Under the pieces are notes generated by a model. It was not told where the DNA came from. It searched no databases and saw only the letters and a program-made list of their open reading frames with translations. Made by a program: the position numbers and the translations under genes. From Blastobasis lacticolella (Eukaryota > Arthropoda > Insecta > Lepidoptera > Blastobasidae), in assembly GCA_905147135.1 (NCBI GenBank), contig LR990048.1, forward strand, positions 17,344,563-17,408,562: DNA of 64,000 bases, read 5' to 3'. Numbering within the stretch: the first letter of the stretch is position 1; each line of letters opens with the position of its first letter. Shown one piece after another: positions 11,631 through 22,859 of this stretch.

Positions 11631-11924
11631 AATTTTAAAATTATTATTTTTTTTTGAAGAATTTTCTAAAGCCTTCGCCGGGGCCCTTTAACACCCCTCC
11701 TTGTAGCGAGGTTATTCAGGTTATGTCTAATAGGTATGTGTGGTCACTACTTGCGAACATCTATATTCTAGCACATAGGACATTGCTACATGGAGTTTAC
11801 ATGCTTTATAGCTTATAGACTTAAAAAATTCGTAAATATATGTCTGTTGATGTTACCAGTTTATGTTATACAGGTCAATTACGATCACCACAACTGTACC
11901 GCCTCCTGTATCTGTACTCTTCCT
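11631..11924. other. Unassigned DNA
   Basis: No recognised feature. Confidence 0.4.
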
Positions 11925-12035
11925 TCTACTCTATTTTCTAAAATACTAAACCGATTTTAATGAACCATCTCGATTAAATGGCTTTCAATTAGAGAAAACC
12001 GCATCCAAATCGGTTTATCCGTTCGGGTTTTTTTT
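11925..12035 (+). repeat. Dispersed repeat fragment
   Basis: ACTAAACCGATTTTAATGAA and AACCGCATCCAAATCGGTTT followed by a T run are typical of a common lepidopteran dispersed repeat. Only a fragment is present and the class is uncertain. Confidence 0.5.
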
Positions 12036-12043
12036 TTTAATTA

Positions 12044-12310
12044 TTGGTTAGCCAGGCATTTGACCGTCACCTCACCTGGTGGTAAGTGACGATGCGGCCG
12101 ATGATGGAGCATGCCTGTCTAGGAACAGCCTATTCACTCTAGCCTTGAAGGCATCCAGATCATATTGATCAGGGAACATACTCGCAGGCAACGCATTCCA
12201 CTCCTTAGCCGTACGCATTATAAAAGTCGAAACAAAGCGGCTCGTGCGGAAAGCTGGAAGATCCACGACATAAGGATGAAGCGCTCGCCCGGATCGCGTC
12301 TCCGGGAGTT
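12044..12310 (-). pseudogene. Jockey/CR1-like LINE C-terminus
   Basis: The minus strand carries TSRFVSTFIMRTAKEWNALP, then MFPDQYDLDAFKARVNRLFL and DRHAPSSAAS, ending near 12072. This is the extreme C-terminus of a non-LTR reverse transcriptase of the same family as the fragments at 5.3, 25.5, 43.8, 55.0 and 56.6 kb. The frame is open for about 64 codons, but the polymerase core is missing, so this is a 5'-truncated relic. Confidence 0.8.
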
Positions 12311-13339
12311 ACAATGCTACAGACAGACACACAAAGCCGTGTGTGTATCTGTACACGTCAAACTTATAACACCAATCTAGTTTCGTTGGGGGCTAAAAAG
12401 GATCGAGTCCAATCTGGAGACGAAGTCCCACAAAAATCGAAAGCATGGCCACGCTACCCTGTCGCAAAAGGGGAACTATTACGGAACCCATTACTTGTTC
12501 GATAATTGTTCGATGGCGAAATTAAATTTCAGCGGAGGTAATTAACCGTTAGCGAAATAGTGGGGGACGCAACGATCGACATCAAAGCTGGCAAGTGGGT
12601 GGAAATTTACTACTAATTGGTAATGTTAAGGGGTGATTAGTGTGTGTATACGAATGTCGACTAAGTCCGCAGGTCATGAGGGCAGAAAATTTGGTGCGTG
12701 ATGTAATTTTATGGATTGACTTCAGGTTGTGAATGATTTTTTCGAGATTGTGTAAGGTTTTTGTCATGTAGTATTAATAATATAAATCTTTATTTCAGAA
12801 AATAAAGTTGTGCAAATTTATTAATGAAATTGCAACTGTGTACTTAAACCTAGATCATATAAAAATAATTTTTATTATAACTTTATACATACATACATTT
12901 TATGAGTACCAATGATATTCGAAATTATGTTTTAAATAGCTTAAAACAAAATTGGTTTCCTTCTGTTTGATATTTGATTGCTTATATGCGTGAAACTGAG
13001 TAAATTTGAGGTAAAAGCTGATCCAGTATGTTAAAATTTTGCGTATTAACTCCATTACATTCACATTTTTTAATCCACGGCTACTAAATACACCAAGTCT
13101 TTTAATTGTGAAGCAGCAGATTGCATTCTTTTGTACTTATGGAAAAAAACTGTTTTATTCAACATACAATCACCTACAGAAATGTGACACATATCATCAA
13201 AAACTAGAATGTCTAATAACTAAATCTCCAATATTTTATTCATTCACGCCGATACCCTTTTCTTCAAACGTACTTTAACCATACAAATCTTAATAACATA
13301 TTATTTACATATCTGATCTTTACGTCTTTTAAACCATCT
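12311..13339. other. Unassigned AT-rich DNA
   Basis: No splice-flanked coding region. The stretch near 12785-12835 (TCTTTATTTCAG and neighbours) could be a worn minus-strand LINE 3' end. Confidence 0.45.
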
Positions 13340-13471
13340 ACGCCACACGACCGTAATTTCGGTTGCGCAATCTGCCTTCAAATAAAATAACCAACTGATT
13401 TTGCGTCATTTTGTGTAAAACAAAACCGGAATGTAGCTCAAACGCGACCGAAATTCTCGTTCGTGTGGCGT
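13340..13471. mobile_element. Small inverted-repeat element
   Basis: Left arm ACGCCACACGACCGTAATTT and right arm (read inverted) ACGCCACACGAACGAGAATT continue in parallel through TTCGGTTGCG and TTCGGTCGCG. The total is 132 bp. No clear target-site duplication, so a MITE is only probable. Confidence 0.55.
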
Positions 13472-13834
13472 CAGCAATGAACAAGATTTTTTTATTCTTA
13501 CGGCGTCAGCTTTAATAAACGAATATAAATAAGAAAGTCGAGAATTCCCCCCCGAGGTGGTGACAAGGTTGCTTTAATTAAAAAATTGGACACGACTCGA
13601 CAGGTAACAGCCCGGGGTTTATTTTGTTTCGTTCTCACCTTAATGAACTCTCGGGCGATTCTTTAAGCGTAATTAAAATGGCAACCGTTTTGTACATCTG
13701 TAGTAGTTTATGTGCCGGTATGAAAGAGAATGTGTACGCTCTTGGAAGTCCTGTAATTTTGTATATTAGGGGGACGGAAAATAGAAAGAGGCAACCTGAA
13801 CACCACCAGAGGGACGAAAAAGAGTCCCCGCTAT

Positions 13835-14052
13835 CCGTAGACGAGTGTTCAGGCGTTTCAGACCGGTTTGGTTTTGACTTGCGTGTCGAAACGCCTGATC
13901 AATTTAAATTATTATTTATCCTCAGGCGTTAAAAATTCTATATAAAAATGTTTTTTAATCGACTGTCCTAAAACCATTTTTGAGGACATTATCAACTTTA
14001 AATTTTTTACCTAAACCAGACCGGGCCGAAACGCCTGAACACTACCGTAGAC
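13835..14052. mobile_element. hAT-type MITE with 8-bp target duplication
   Basis: An element of 202 bp (13843-14044) starts GAGTGTTCAGGCGTTTC and ends with the inverse, TAGTGTTCAGGCGTTTC when read on the minus strand. The inverted arms extend to about 30 bp with four or five mismatches. Both sides carry CCGTAGAC (13835-13842 and 14045-14052). Eight-base duplications are the mark of hAT transposons, and the NNNTANNN pattern of this one fits the Buster group. No transposase is encoded. Confidence 0.85.
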
Positions 14053-14769
14053 ACCCACAACACCCAGGCGTTCGCAAATGCGTAGCTAGCCTTTGAGATA
14101 CCATTGCATAAAGGCACGTTTCCCGTGAGATTTAGACTGAGATGACTCCTTGTTATTTTGTAGGTAGTTATTTACGGCCAATCTTGTCTTTAAAAGAAAA
14201 TTCTTCGCATTACCTCATACTATGATGGAAGGGTCAGGTTCTGGAAAATTTGCTTAATACACTCGTTATCGAGTGTATTGAGAAACAGTTTAAACTGTTT
14301 TGTTGAATCTTTATTTCTATGAAACGATCCCGGCAAATACATTCCGATGGAATTTATGAAACTCTCCAATGATCCGGGAGAATCATAAGACAGAAATCAC
14401 AGAAGGTAAATGCAAAAGGTAGCCAACTTTACAAACGCTTTGAAGACAACATGTACTACTGTTTAAGACACGGATAACATTTTAAGCCCAGTTCCTGTAA
14501 CGTCCCCTTTACATCAGGTAAATATCCTGTTCCATTTCTTGTCAACCACAAAAAGGGATTAACAATGCTATATGACAATGTATGACAGTTGGAAAAGGGT
14601 ATGGGACGGGACGTTTACGTCATGTAGGTGCAGGTGTGTTGGAAGATATACCTTTTCCTTGGGCATAATCATTCGGGCATTTTATAACAATGAAATTAAG
14701 CCAGTTATTCCCACGAGTACATAGCATTATTCTTTACATGCGGCATAAACGCTGGAATGACTATGATGG
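14053..14769. other. Unassigned DNA
   Basis: No recognised gene or repeat. Confidence 0.45.
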
Positions 14770-14975
14770 ATGGCATAGGACTCATGTTATTGCATTAACT
14801 TTTCGCCTGCGGCTCCAGGCACGTGGGCTATTGTACCTAAATCTTGCGAACATGCGAGTGGAGGGGACTAAAAAGTCATACAGACAGAATTTCATCATAA
14901 TCGGTGCAGTGGTTTAGCCGTGAAACCGTAACGGATAGACCGACAGAGTTACTTTCGAATTTATAATTAAAAAAA
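14770..14975 (+). repeat. Dispersed repeat with poly-A-like end
   Basis: TTCGCCTGCGGCTCC, ATTTCATCATAATCGGTGCA, TGGTTTAGCCGTGAAACCG and a final AT-rich run are hallmarks of a very common lepidopteran dispersed repeat. Class uncertain. Confidence 0.6.
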
Positions 14976-15033
14976 AAAATTGTAGATTTAATAAAAGAAA
15001 TTACAATGCTGACAAGTTTTTTGTGTTTTTTTA

Positions 15034-15537
15034 GAGGCGGAGAACTTTAAATGAAATAAAACCAAGAAAAAGTAATTCACATTAGTCAAAGTAGCTTTAT
15101 TGGAAATCATTTCGGTCATGTGGCCGTCGTGTGTTCATTAACTTAATCATTCAACCAAAAACGAGCTTGATCGCCAAACAAATGTATGGGAAAGAAATCA
15201 AAGAATAATTTCACGTTGGCTACCAAGATTGTGTGATCTAATTCCATTACATTATTTTTTTCGGAGATATGTCGTCATTTTTCTGCTCCAATAAACAAGA
15301 GACGATCGAACCCAACAATCGGTGAGTTATTATCGAAATACGGCTGATATTTTGTTGCGAAACGTGTATGAAAATAGGATATCCAGATTGGACCATCTAC
15401 GCGCCAGTGACGGCAGCCACATTGCCGAAACTATATTAAAACAAAAATGCCATAAAATTATCTTTCCAATAAAGTTAGTTTCGCTGATAATAAATACTTT
15501 TTTCTTAGTGTTAATTTAATGTAAAGTTCTCCGCCTC
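15034..15537. mobile_element. TA-flanked DNA transposon relic
   Basis: Terminal inverted repeats GAGGCGGAGAACTTTA at both ends, with looser similarity for another 20 bp, are flanked by TA at 15032-15033 and 15538-15539. A TA duplication and the transposase remnant inside both point to the Tc1/mariner (IS630-like) superfamily. At 504 bp it is internally deleted. Confidence 0.85.
15190..15450 (+). pseudogene. Decayed DDE transposase C-terminus
   Basis: In the frame starting at 15202 the sequence reads RIISRWLPRLCDLIPLHYFF, matching the familiar WPPRSCDLTPLDYFLWG block around the last catalytic acid of IS630/mariner-like transposases. The L-D-Y-F acid is His here. A TAA at 15292 breaks the frame, which then resumes in the same phase with NVYENRISRLDHLRASDGSH, the usual C-terminal block. 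The N-terminal DNA-binding part and the earlier catalytic residues are missing. It cannot be active. Confidence 0.75.
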
Positions 15538-15717
15538 TAAATAACACTCTTTACTTACTAGTGGTCAGCTACATTATTTTTGAGTACCACAATGTACTTT
15601 ATGTCTCCGAAGAGTAACAGGATAGCGATAGTTGATAGAAGAGTTTTGCACTGAACGCGGTGAAACGATGATTGGTCACCAATATCAGTAATTTGAGAAT
15701 ATATTTTTTAAATATTA

Positions 15718-15950
15718 ACACAGACAGGCAGGCGGGCCACCTGATGGAAAGTGGTCATCGCCGCCTATGGACATCAGCAACACCAGGGGCGCTACCAATG
15801 CGTTGCCCGCCTCGTCTCTGAAGAGACCTAATATAGGTACCTCTTGAACGATCCCATGTCATAGTCCAAAGGAAACATTGTGTCTGGGAACTCATTCTAC
15901 ATCCGAATCGTGCGAGTGAGAAACGTTTGTTTCTTATACCCGTTTTCACA
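15718..15950 (-). pseudogene. Jockey/CR1-like LINE C-terminus
   Basis: The minus strand ends with GGQRIGSAPGVADVHRRR, nearly the same as the copy at 10.0-10.8 kb. Upstream the match runs through FLWTMTWDRSRGTYIRSL in a shifted frame. 5'-truncated and frameshifted. Confidence 0.8.
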
Positions 15951-16166
15951 AAAAATACCTACTTGTCTAAGCATTGCGTCTATGCGTTCTTAACTGTGTT
16001 CATCTGTTAAGTGAAAGCATTCCATTCAATACGGCTTTATGATTGATCAATTTCGTACATTTTGACGGACGAATAGTACCGATAGCAATTCAAGTTTTGT
16101 TAGTTGGAACCCAGTGCGTTCGCACGCAATGTTAGATTTTATAGTAATATTTCGTAAAATTTGATC
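15951..16166. other. Unassigned DNA
   Basis: No recognised feature. Confidence 0.4.
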
Positions 16167-16482
16167 TGTCCAGACTGACTTGTCTTATTTGGTAAACAAA
16201 CAATACCTAAACGCACGTCTTACCGTAACAATCACGCTACGTACACTGTATAAGTGTGTATATATGTCTTGAATAATAAGAAACAAATCAAATATGTAGT
16301 TCCATTTAAATACATAATTTCCCATATTATTATATTAGACGGGACTTGGACGCGACGGACGTTTTCTCGACGTTTCGTCCCGTCAAGTCCCGTCTAATAT
16401 AATAATATGTGTAAATAACGCGAGTTTAGTTTGAAACAAATACATAATTTCCATTACCAATTAAGACAAATCAGTCTGGACA
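16167..16482. mobile_element. Inverted-repeat element with a nested insertion
   Basis: Arms of 29 bp, TGTCCAGACTGACTTGTCTT onward at 16167-16195 and its inverse at 16454-16482, differ at only two or three positions. Without the nested 115-bp insert and one copy of its flanking direct repeat, the element would be about 186 bp. The flanking target duplication is unclear. Confidence 0.6.
16323..16437. mobile_element. 115-bp insertion with 25-bp perfect inverted repeat
   Basis: Bounded by perfect 15-bp direct repeats AAATACATAATTTCC (16308-16322 and 16438-16452). Its left part folds perfectly: 16323-16347 is the exact inverse of 16385-16409, around a 37-bp loop of ACG-rich sequence. A tail of about 28 bp ending TTTAGTTTGAAAC follows. 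The long target duplication suggests a retroposed rather than cut-and-paste insertion. Confidence 0.75.
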
Positions 16483-17269
16483 AATTCTAGGTATATGTAT
16501 CAAGCTCAAAGCACATTCTTAAAAATAGATTCCTACATTTTACTGTATTTATTCATCAAACATACTAAATAAAAGGCTATTTATATTGAAAGCAGAAGAG
16601 GAAAAAACACATTTTACTTGAATCCTACATTTTACTTCATATTATGCTTACTGTCAGAAGTCCATTTTGCACGTGTTTCGAACCATATTTCTGGAGTAGC
16701 AACGTGAGGCTCCACAGTCAAGTCCGACAAGTTGGTATTCACTGCCTACGATAGGAGGTCGAGTATCCGACTATTGAATTTACATTCTATGCGGAGGAAA
16801 CTTCTCCTGGCATCTTGCCAGCCCTTATAAGTAATTGGTTGGCTGTTTAATATTAATTTTTTGTATCAATTTTGGGGCTCTGCTCTCTGTGGCAAAGTTG
16901 TGGGTGTTTGTTTTCACTTGTGCGCGGAGAGGGGTTATTTTATTTTGTTAATACCCACTGATGCTTTTTTACGATAGCTAGAATTGTCACAATAGCATGA
17001 ACGGAAAAATAATGAAAGGAAAGAAAAATAATTATAGAGACAATACATATTTTCCAGTTCGGTTTTTTCGATTCAAGGAAATCTGGAATTATGTTATCTA
17101 CCTACATAGCTGTAGGTAGTATTTGCTTTCTTTGTTTCTGAAGTACTTATTATTTACCATAAAAATTACTACTTATGTAACACTTTTTTTTATTTCATTT
17201 ACTATGCGTCGCCTAAGACGTTCTCGCAAAGTATACACTAAAAATGGGACACTACTCCAACTGTGCATC
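16483..17269. other. Unassigned AT-rich DNA
   Basis: No recognised gene or repeat. Confidence 0.45.
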
Positions 17270-17400
17270 CGCTCATTCTAATTGGAGCCTTCAAGAAACG
17301 AGTCTATACTACACTCTTCTTTCAGGCTGGCAACGCCCCTGGTGTTGCGAATGTACATGGCGACGGTAATCAAATACCATCAAGTAACCCGCTTTGTAAT
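17270..17400 (+). repeat. LINE 3' end fragment
   Basis: GGCTGGCAACGCCCCTGGTGTTGCGAATG and AATACCATCAAGTAACCCGC follow the pattern of LINE ends at 56.8 and 60.1 kb, much worn. Confidence 0.55.
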
Positions 17401-17506
17401 AAAATACCATAAGTATTTAGGCTGCAGTGATTTTCTGTAAGGTGTAAATATGGACTTTCCCAGTCGGGCGGCTTCAATTCCAACTAAATACCCGCTATAA
17501 CCTACC

Positions 17507-17660
17507 TCACCATATCAGCCAGAAGACGCCCACTGCTGGGCATAGGCCTCCCCCAGAGATCTCCACAAAGGCCGGTCCTGTGCTTTCCGCATCCAGCTGG
17601 TACCTGCGATCCTTACAAGGTCGTCGGTCCACCTTGTAGGAGGCCTACCCACGCTGCGTG
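17507..17660 (-). pseudogene. RTE-like LINE C-terminus
   Basis: The minus strand reads RSVGRPPTRWTDDLVRIAGT, then SWMRKAQDRPLWRSLGEAYA and QQWASSG before a stop. This is the C-terminal end of the RTE-like endonuclease-reverse transcriptase, open in this fragment. Only the 3' end of the element is present. Related copies lie at 20.1, 23.8 and 27.8 kb. Confidence 0.85.
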
Positions 17661-19043
17661 GATATATCCTACCTACCTTTATTTAATTTATACCGAAATG
17701 CATACCTATATACTATCCAATACAAAAAATACAAAAAGTAAACAAATTGACTCCAATCGGCAAAAAGCGTCCACTAACCCGGAAACATGTCCCAAATAAA
17801 CAAGCGTTGCACGTAAAAACACAGTATGACATACAGAGCGCTCGCGTAAAAGTAAAAACTGGTGACTATTTTTATAGCAATCAGACCGCCATATCTCTTT
17901 GTGTATCACTCGGACCCTCCTGAATTTTGTAAGAGTACGTGTATGTGAGATCAAAGCGATCGGTCAAGTTATCTTTGCCTCCCCATCTTGGTCAGTAGCT
18001 CTCAACCGAGTGTTCCGTCTTTAAGATTAAGGTTAATAAAATTCTTCGTATGCGTGCGTCGTTGTCTTTAGACAAACCATGGTTATTGTTTCATACATAT
18101 ATTTGTAGTTATTCGTTTTTTATTATTAGATTCTATCATAATATTATGGAGTGTTAGCTTTGCAATCCCAAATCGACGTAAAATTTAAGGTTTGTTTTGA
18201 GAAAAAAAGTTATATATGTTCTAATGGAAAAATCTTCCCCAGGTTTTTTCGCCACCACTATCCTTGTCGGACTTACACGGAACACATACGACTACATGTA
18301 TACTACTATCTAGTAATTTTCCACATATCGTCACCCTTTCGGCTGATAAAGCCGTGGTCTTATGTCACTCTATCTTTATTGATACCGTGTTTGTCACTGC
18401 GATGCCTCTTTCCCATGCTTGTTTACTTTCACTTCAGTCTGCAGATTTTTCTTCACAACGGTCCAAAAACATTTAGACCTAGTGATTATTTATGACTCCA
18501 GCAGCGCACAAATACAACCCAACAACCCCTGCTTAACCTCTAGTACGTAAATAAAAAATAAAGAACGAAAGCTCACTTAAACAAATCCAACATCAAAAAT
18601 CCCCTTGACAGTTACCAAATACCAGTAGTGAACCAACAGTTTGAGAGCTTCCAGCACGGCGCTATAAAACGGAGTCCTTTGCCCTTCCAGTTATTATGGA
18701 ACCGGGTTTCCGTTGGGCATTCGGAGGTTTATTATTTTCTTTGAAGCTTTCTTTTTATCGGAGACCCATCGTAGGGCTCCGCATTTGTGCCTAGTGTATT
18801 GGTCTCGTACATTTTTTATGATATGATGCCGGAATAGCCGACGCTTTTTAATATTTGAGTCGTATCAGTCCGTGTTATCGGAGATGAACGAGGATGAATG
18901 TTAATGCGCTGGCGTGTCTATTGTTGGGATGGCGTTCGCATGTCTATGGCCTGTCTTTTGTTGGGATGGTTCTGAAATGGATACGGAAGTCTAAAATGTA
19001 AGGCATTTCGTGGGAAATAACTACACAAGATTTCAATAACCAG
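17661..19043. other. Unassigned DNA
   Basis: No splice-flanked coding region or shared repeat. A small direct repeat around TTGTTGGGATGG occurs twice near 18926 and 18971. Confidence 0.45.
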
Positions 19044-19295
19044 AGCGTCGGTACTCGTAAGCCAGTTCTTACGGTGGGGGAAACATCGTTATGAAACCTG
19101 CACATTCAGTCGCCTGAATGTGTAACCATGATCCAATGTGGTCAGGTTCCCCTGTTTACAGGGTCACGGAGGTCAGATGGCAGTCGCTCCACTGTAATTA
19201 CCTAATCTCCGAAATTCTGGAACATGGTCAAGAAGGACCCCGGGTCCTTGCAGGCGAGAGTACTACCGGGACATTAACGTCAAGATGATGATGAT
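19044..19295 (+). repeat. SINE-B copy
   Basis: A fragment of the tRNA-like head (GCGTCGGTACTCGTAAGCC, internally deleted) is followed by the full body TTCTTACGG to GGGACATTAACGTCAAG and a GATGATGATG tail. Confidence 0.85.
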
Positions 19296-19324
19296 TTCAA
19301 TATCCAATACATTTACAAAGCTCT

Positions 19325-19475
19325 CCCTTACTCTCTGCCTGAGTTACTGTTACCGGATAAGTATAGCCTTGGAGTCTTTAAGTCAAGAGTGAATAGGTAT
19401 CTTCTAGGCACGCATGCTACATCAACGACCTCATCGTCGCTTTCCATCAGGAGAGTTGACGTTAAATAGAAGTCT
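19325..19475 (+). pseudogene. Jockey/CR1-like LINE C-terminus
   Basis: The plus strand holds LGVFKSRVNRYLLGTHATST and SSLSIRRVDVK before a stop at about 19466. The preceding codons (PESVFP-like) are in another frame. This is a distinct subfamily from the RLFLDRHAPS copies. Confidence 0.65.
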
Positions 19476-19859
19476 ATCGATAATAAAAAATTGACATAGG
19501 TAGTCGTCTGATGACCAAAGTCGGCGTGCATGTGTGAAAACTTGCGATCTACTGTATGTAGTACATAACTCACGATACGTAGTACACATTGAAAGAAGTC
19601 TTGAAAAAGAAGAGAAAAGCAAGGCTAGGTCTTGCTCAAGACGTTAATAAAAATATCGTGGAAAGCATGCCCAGAAGATTGGATTATTTTGGCAAGAGGA
19701 GGTCACAATTGTTATTATAATTTCACATATTAACTTTTTAAATAAAAAATCTAAATGAACTTAATATCTTTATTGCTACTATTTCTTATTGTTTAAAGGT
19801 TTACATCGATTTTATTAAATTTATAGAACAATTATATTCAATTAAATTAACTTAAATCG

Positions 19860-20260
19860 AAATGACAATGGAAAGGGCAATAGAAAGGGCTATTGCTCGG
19901 AGTCTCTTTGCGCGATCGAATCAGTAATGAGGAGAACTGCAAACGGACCAAGGTCATCGACATAGCCCTAAGGTTTGTCAGACTATAGTGGCAGTGGGCA
20001 GGGCACATAGATCGAAGAACAATTGGCCGATGAGGTTACTATCTCATCTTACTACTACAACCTTACTAGGTTCTCCAGTGGCAACCACGTACCGGACTCG
20101 AGAGGCGACCACATACCAAAAGACGCAGCGTAGACATCACACAAGGTAGACCGACTACCTAGTAATGATCGCAGGTGCGGATGCGGAAGACACGGGACCG
20201 GTTTTTGTAGAGATCTCTGGGGGAGGCCTATACTCAGCAGTCTTGCGGCTGATATGATAA
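19860..20260 (+). pseudogene. RTE-like LINE C-terminus, decayed
   Basis: The GGGCACATAGATCGAAG stretch (the W-A-G-H-I-A-R block), the QKTQRR region and the end CTCTGGGGGAGGCCTA follow the order seen intact at 17.5 kb, with several shifts and a stop. Ends near GCAGTCTTGCGGCTGATATG. Confidence 0.7.
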
Positions 20261-22149
20261 ACTTAAATCGTCCTTGGAACGTAAATTTTCTTAGCTGTCT
20301 GTTTTTTCCCATAGGAGTGTCTACGTCAATACAGTTCACAAATAGGTGCCTATACAATTAAAACTTAACATAAAAATGACAATTAAGCAGGCTATACAAG
20401 ACTTTTAATAACTCGAAGCTTTTGACATCTCCATAATTTAAAAATAGGAGTATCACTGTCTATAGGCCAGACATCTAGACTACCGAAATATACATCATGA
20501 TATACTTTTAAGCAACAATACTTTGATTATATAAATGAATAACAGGTTTCTACATTAAGAACGAAACTTGTGTTTTGGTATTCAATTTCACTCTCATTAT
20601 TTCATAGTTAGACCCAGCTATATTGTCATGATTATTGTCATCAGGTTTTCCTTTAGAAGAGGGAGCCAGCATAGAATCAATATGAGGGAAAGTAACCGAT
20701 TCATCCCAATCTGTAAGAGAAAAAGAGCTAGAAGTATTAAAATCGTTTGTGCTATTGGTCCAATTCGCGATTAGTCCAAATTTGCTATTCGCGGTTGGTC
20801 CAAAATTTGTAGATAGTTAATAAGATTTAACGTGTACAAAAGTCAATAAATGAATATAAAATCCCACCGAAAGTAGGGAAAGTATGAGGTTTAATAAAGT
20901 ATGAACTTTAATGATAAAGTTAATATTATGAGTATTGATGTGAAGTACAAGAAAAGTTGAGTATTTTTTATTGTTAGAACAGTTTGGCAAATCAGAAGTT
21001 AAAAACAAAAATAAAATTAAACTTAAAACGAATATGAGCAGTAAAGTTAACAATTACTTTGGCCAGCAGCTGAGAGATAGTATGAAAAAAAACTTGGAAT
21101 TCTGAATGAAGTTGATATCGAAGCAACCGATAGCAAACATATCTACACCGAAGCTGAAATGTCTGCTGATAGATAACTTCATGCAAAATTTATGTTCAAG
21201 TAAAATATAAGTTTAAATGTATAGATTTGTGGGTTACCAGTATAGAAATAGGTATTGCAAACCTATGCCAACAAATAGTTTTACCGTTTGGCGAATTACA
21301 TTAAGAAAATACCATTGTACCATATTCCTGATAAATTAATAAAAAAATGTAGTTTGAAAATTAAAAAATAGATATAATGTTGACAGCTGGAAAATAATGC
21401 ATTGTAAATTGAAATAAGCCCCAAAAGAAAGAAGTACTATTTCATAACCATAATATTTTCATTTAGTAGTCGGCTATAATTATTACCGCCCTACTACTTC
21501 AGTAACTTCGGGTTAGGATATTAAAAATGACAGATAGCGGACTGTAGTTTAAAAATTTAATGCGTTGTATATAAAAAGAATTACAACGGTAATAAGAGGC
21601 TTCTTATTCTCGTGGAATCTAGCTGGTTAGTGACAGAATGAATTTAAATATTTTAATAGCGTTAATGAATAAGTTTCATAATATAAAATTAAGGGAAGTT
21701 AACTTAAACAGCTAATGTCTGTATAAAAACAAAATAAAAAAAATGAGGAATTATTAATAGAAATAAATTTATTTATTAAATTGAATAAATTTCATTACTT
21801 GTCTACGGCTACCTTCTAAATTTAGCAACGAAATGGGACTAATACATATTTTATTTACTTCAGATAAATGTTACAAATATATTAATCTCATTAATCAACC
21901 TTGCCTTATTTGAGCTTTATATACATAGAAATTAATAAAATAAGTATTTTTAGTAATTCTCATTTTTCAAGTTTTCAAGTTTAGATTTAGTTTACCTACA
22001 TTGATCAAAAGCAAATACGTGAGATTCTTAGTTAAATATACCAGAATCACTTTACAAGAATTGCAAGCAAACCAAAATAGGGTGGTAACCTGATACTGAA
22101 TAAGCCATATTTACTAACAAATAGGAAAATAGATAAAATACTTTTTTAC
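20261..22149. other. AT-rich DNA, nothing recognised
   Basis: Long AT-rich stretch with no splice-flanked open frames, shared repeats or inverted termini. Confidence 0.5.
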
Positions 22150-22250
22150 TTGGGCAAGCTATAGACCACCATCTCACCTAATGGTAAGTGACGATGCGGC
22201 CGAAGATGGAACATGTTTGTCTAGAAGCCTATTCGCTCTTGCCTTGTAGT
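22150..22250 (-). repeat. LINE 3' end fragment (RLFLDRHAPS family)
   Basis: CCACCATCTCACCTAATGG and GATGCGGCCGAAGATGGAAC are the minus-strand 3' end of the family described at 12.1 kb. Confidence 0.7.
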
Positions 22251-22438
22251 TCAGATTGTACTATAACAAAAATTTACATCGTTTCAAAACAAAAGGGATT
22301 AAAGCTTTTAGTGATTGTGGGCTCTCTCTCTCACAGTAAGGAGCTTACCGTGCATTTTAAATGATGATAGAGGGTTCTGACGTCACAGCCAGGTAAAGCT
22401 CTCTGTGTCTAAATAATAATTTTAAACGATCAATCTTG

Positions 22439-22444
22439 TTTATT
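22439..22444 (-). promoter_or_regulatory. Probable polyadenylation signal of the secreted-protein gene
   Basis: AATAAA on the minus strand about 160 bases beyond the stop codon of the last exon. Position and strand fit the 3' end of that transcript. Confidence 0.5.
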
Positions 22445-22600
22445 TTTAAAGTTATTGAAAAATTCAATTTGCTCAATGAAAATCCTTTAAAAAATAAAAA
22501 ATCGTATGCCATGATATTGAAACTAAACTCTCTCAAGAAATCACATAATAGATATTAATGAACAACACCGCGGCGTATTAGACTCTGGACAATGAATGAG

Positions 22601-22854
22601 TTATCCAAATAACTTAATCCATACACTTTTTTCTAAATCGCTATTATAATACTTTGTTGTAGCCATAAATCTATCACCTAATTTTCCTCGCATGGGGATG
22701 TCCATAAAATGATGTCGAGCTCTTGGTGGTGTGCGTGTGGGTGTCATCTTTCTGAAAAGATTCCCAAAATTTTCTTCCGGTCGGCGGATATGCGGAATCC
22801 TCACCACTACCCTCTGTGTACGAGTAGGCGGGGGATGCATTGTTGTTATGTTAC
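22601..22854 (-). CDS. Secreted-protein gene, exon 5 (last)
   Basis: The exon follows a very good acceptor: a T-rich run, then TTGAATTCCAG ending at 22855. It begins with GT, which completes the codon whose first base G ends exon 4 at 30400, giving Gly. The frame then runs 83 codons to TAA at 22601-22603. The product begins NITTMHPPPTRTQRVVVRIP and later holds MTPTRTPPRARHHFMDIPM, so it has the same Arg/Pro/Thr-rich, domain-free character as exons 3 and 4. It ends DLEKSVWIKLFG. The phase match, shared composition and acceptor together make this the preferred terminal exon. The alternative is that exon 4 reads through its donor to a stop at 30380 (NLIFI). The intron between exons 4 and 5 would be about 7.5 kb. 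Confidence 0.75.
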
Positions 22855-22859
22855 CTGGA

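Noticed and set aside
13624..13932. 102-codon plus-strand frame
   Set aside because: Its second half runs into the hAT-type MITE, so it is a chance frame across an insertion border.
18151..18495. 114-codon plus-strand frame
   Set aside because: No splice or start context, hydrophobic and Ser/Leu-rich in two overlapping frames, as expected by chance.
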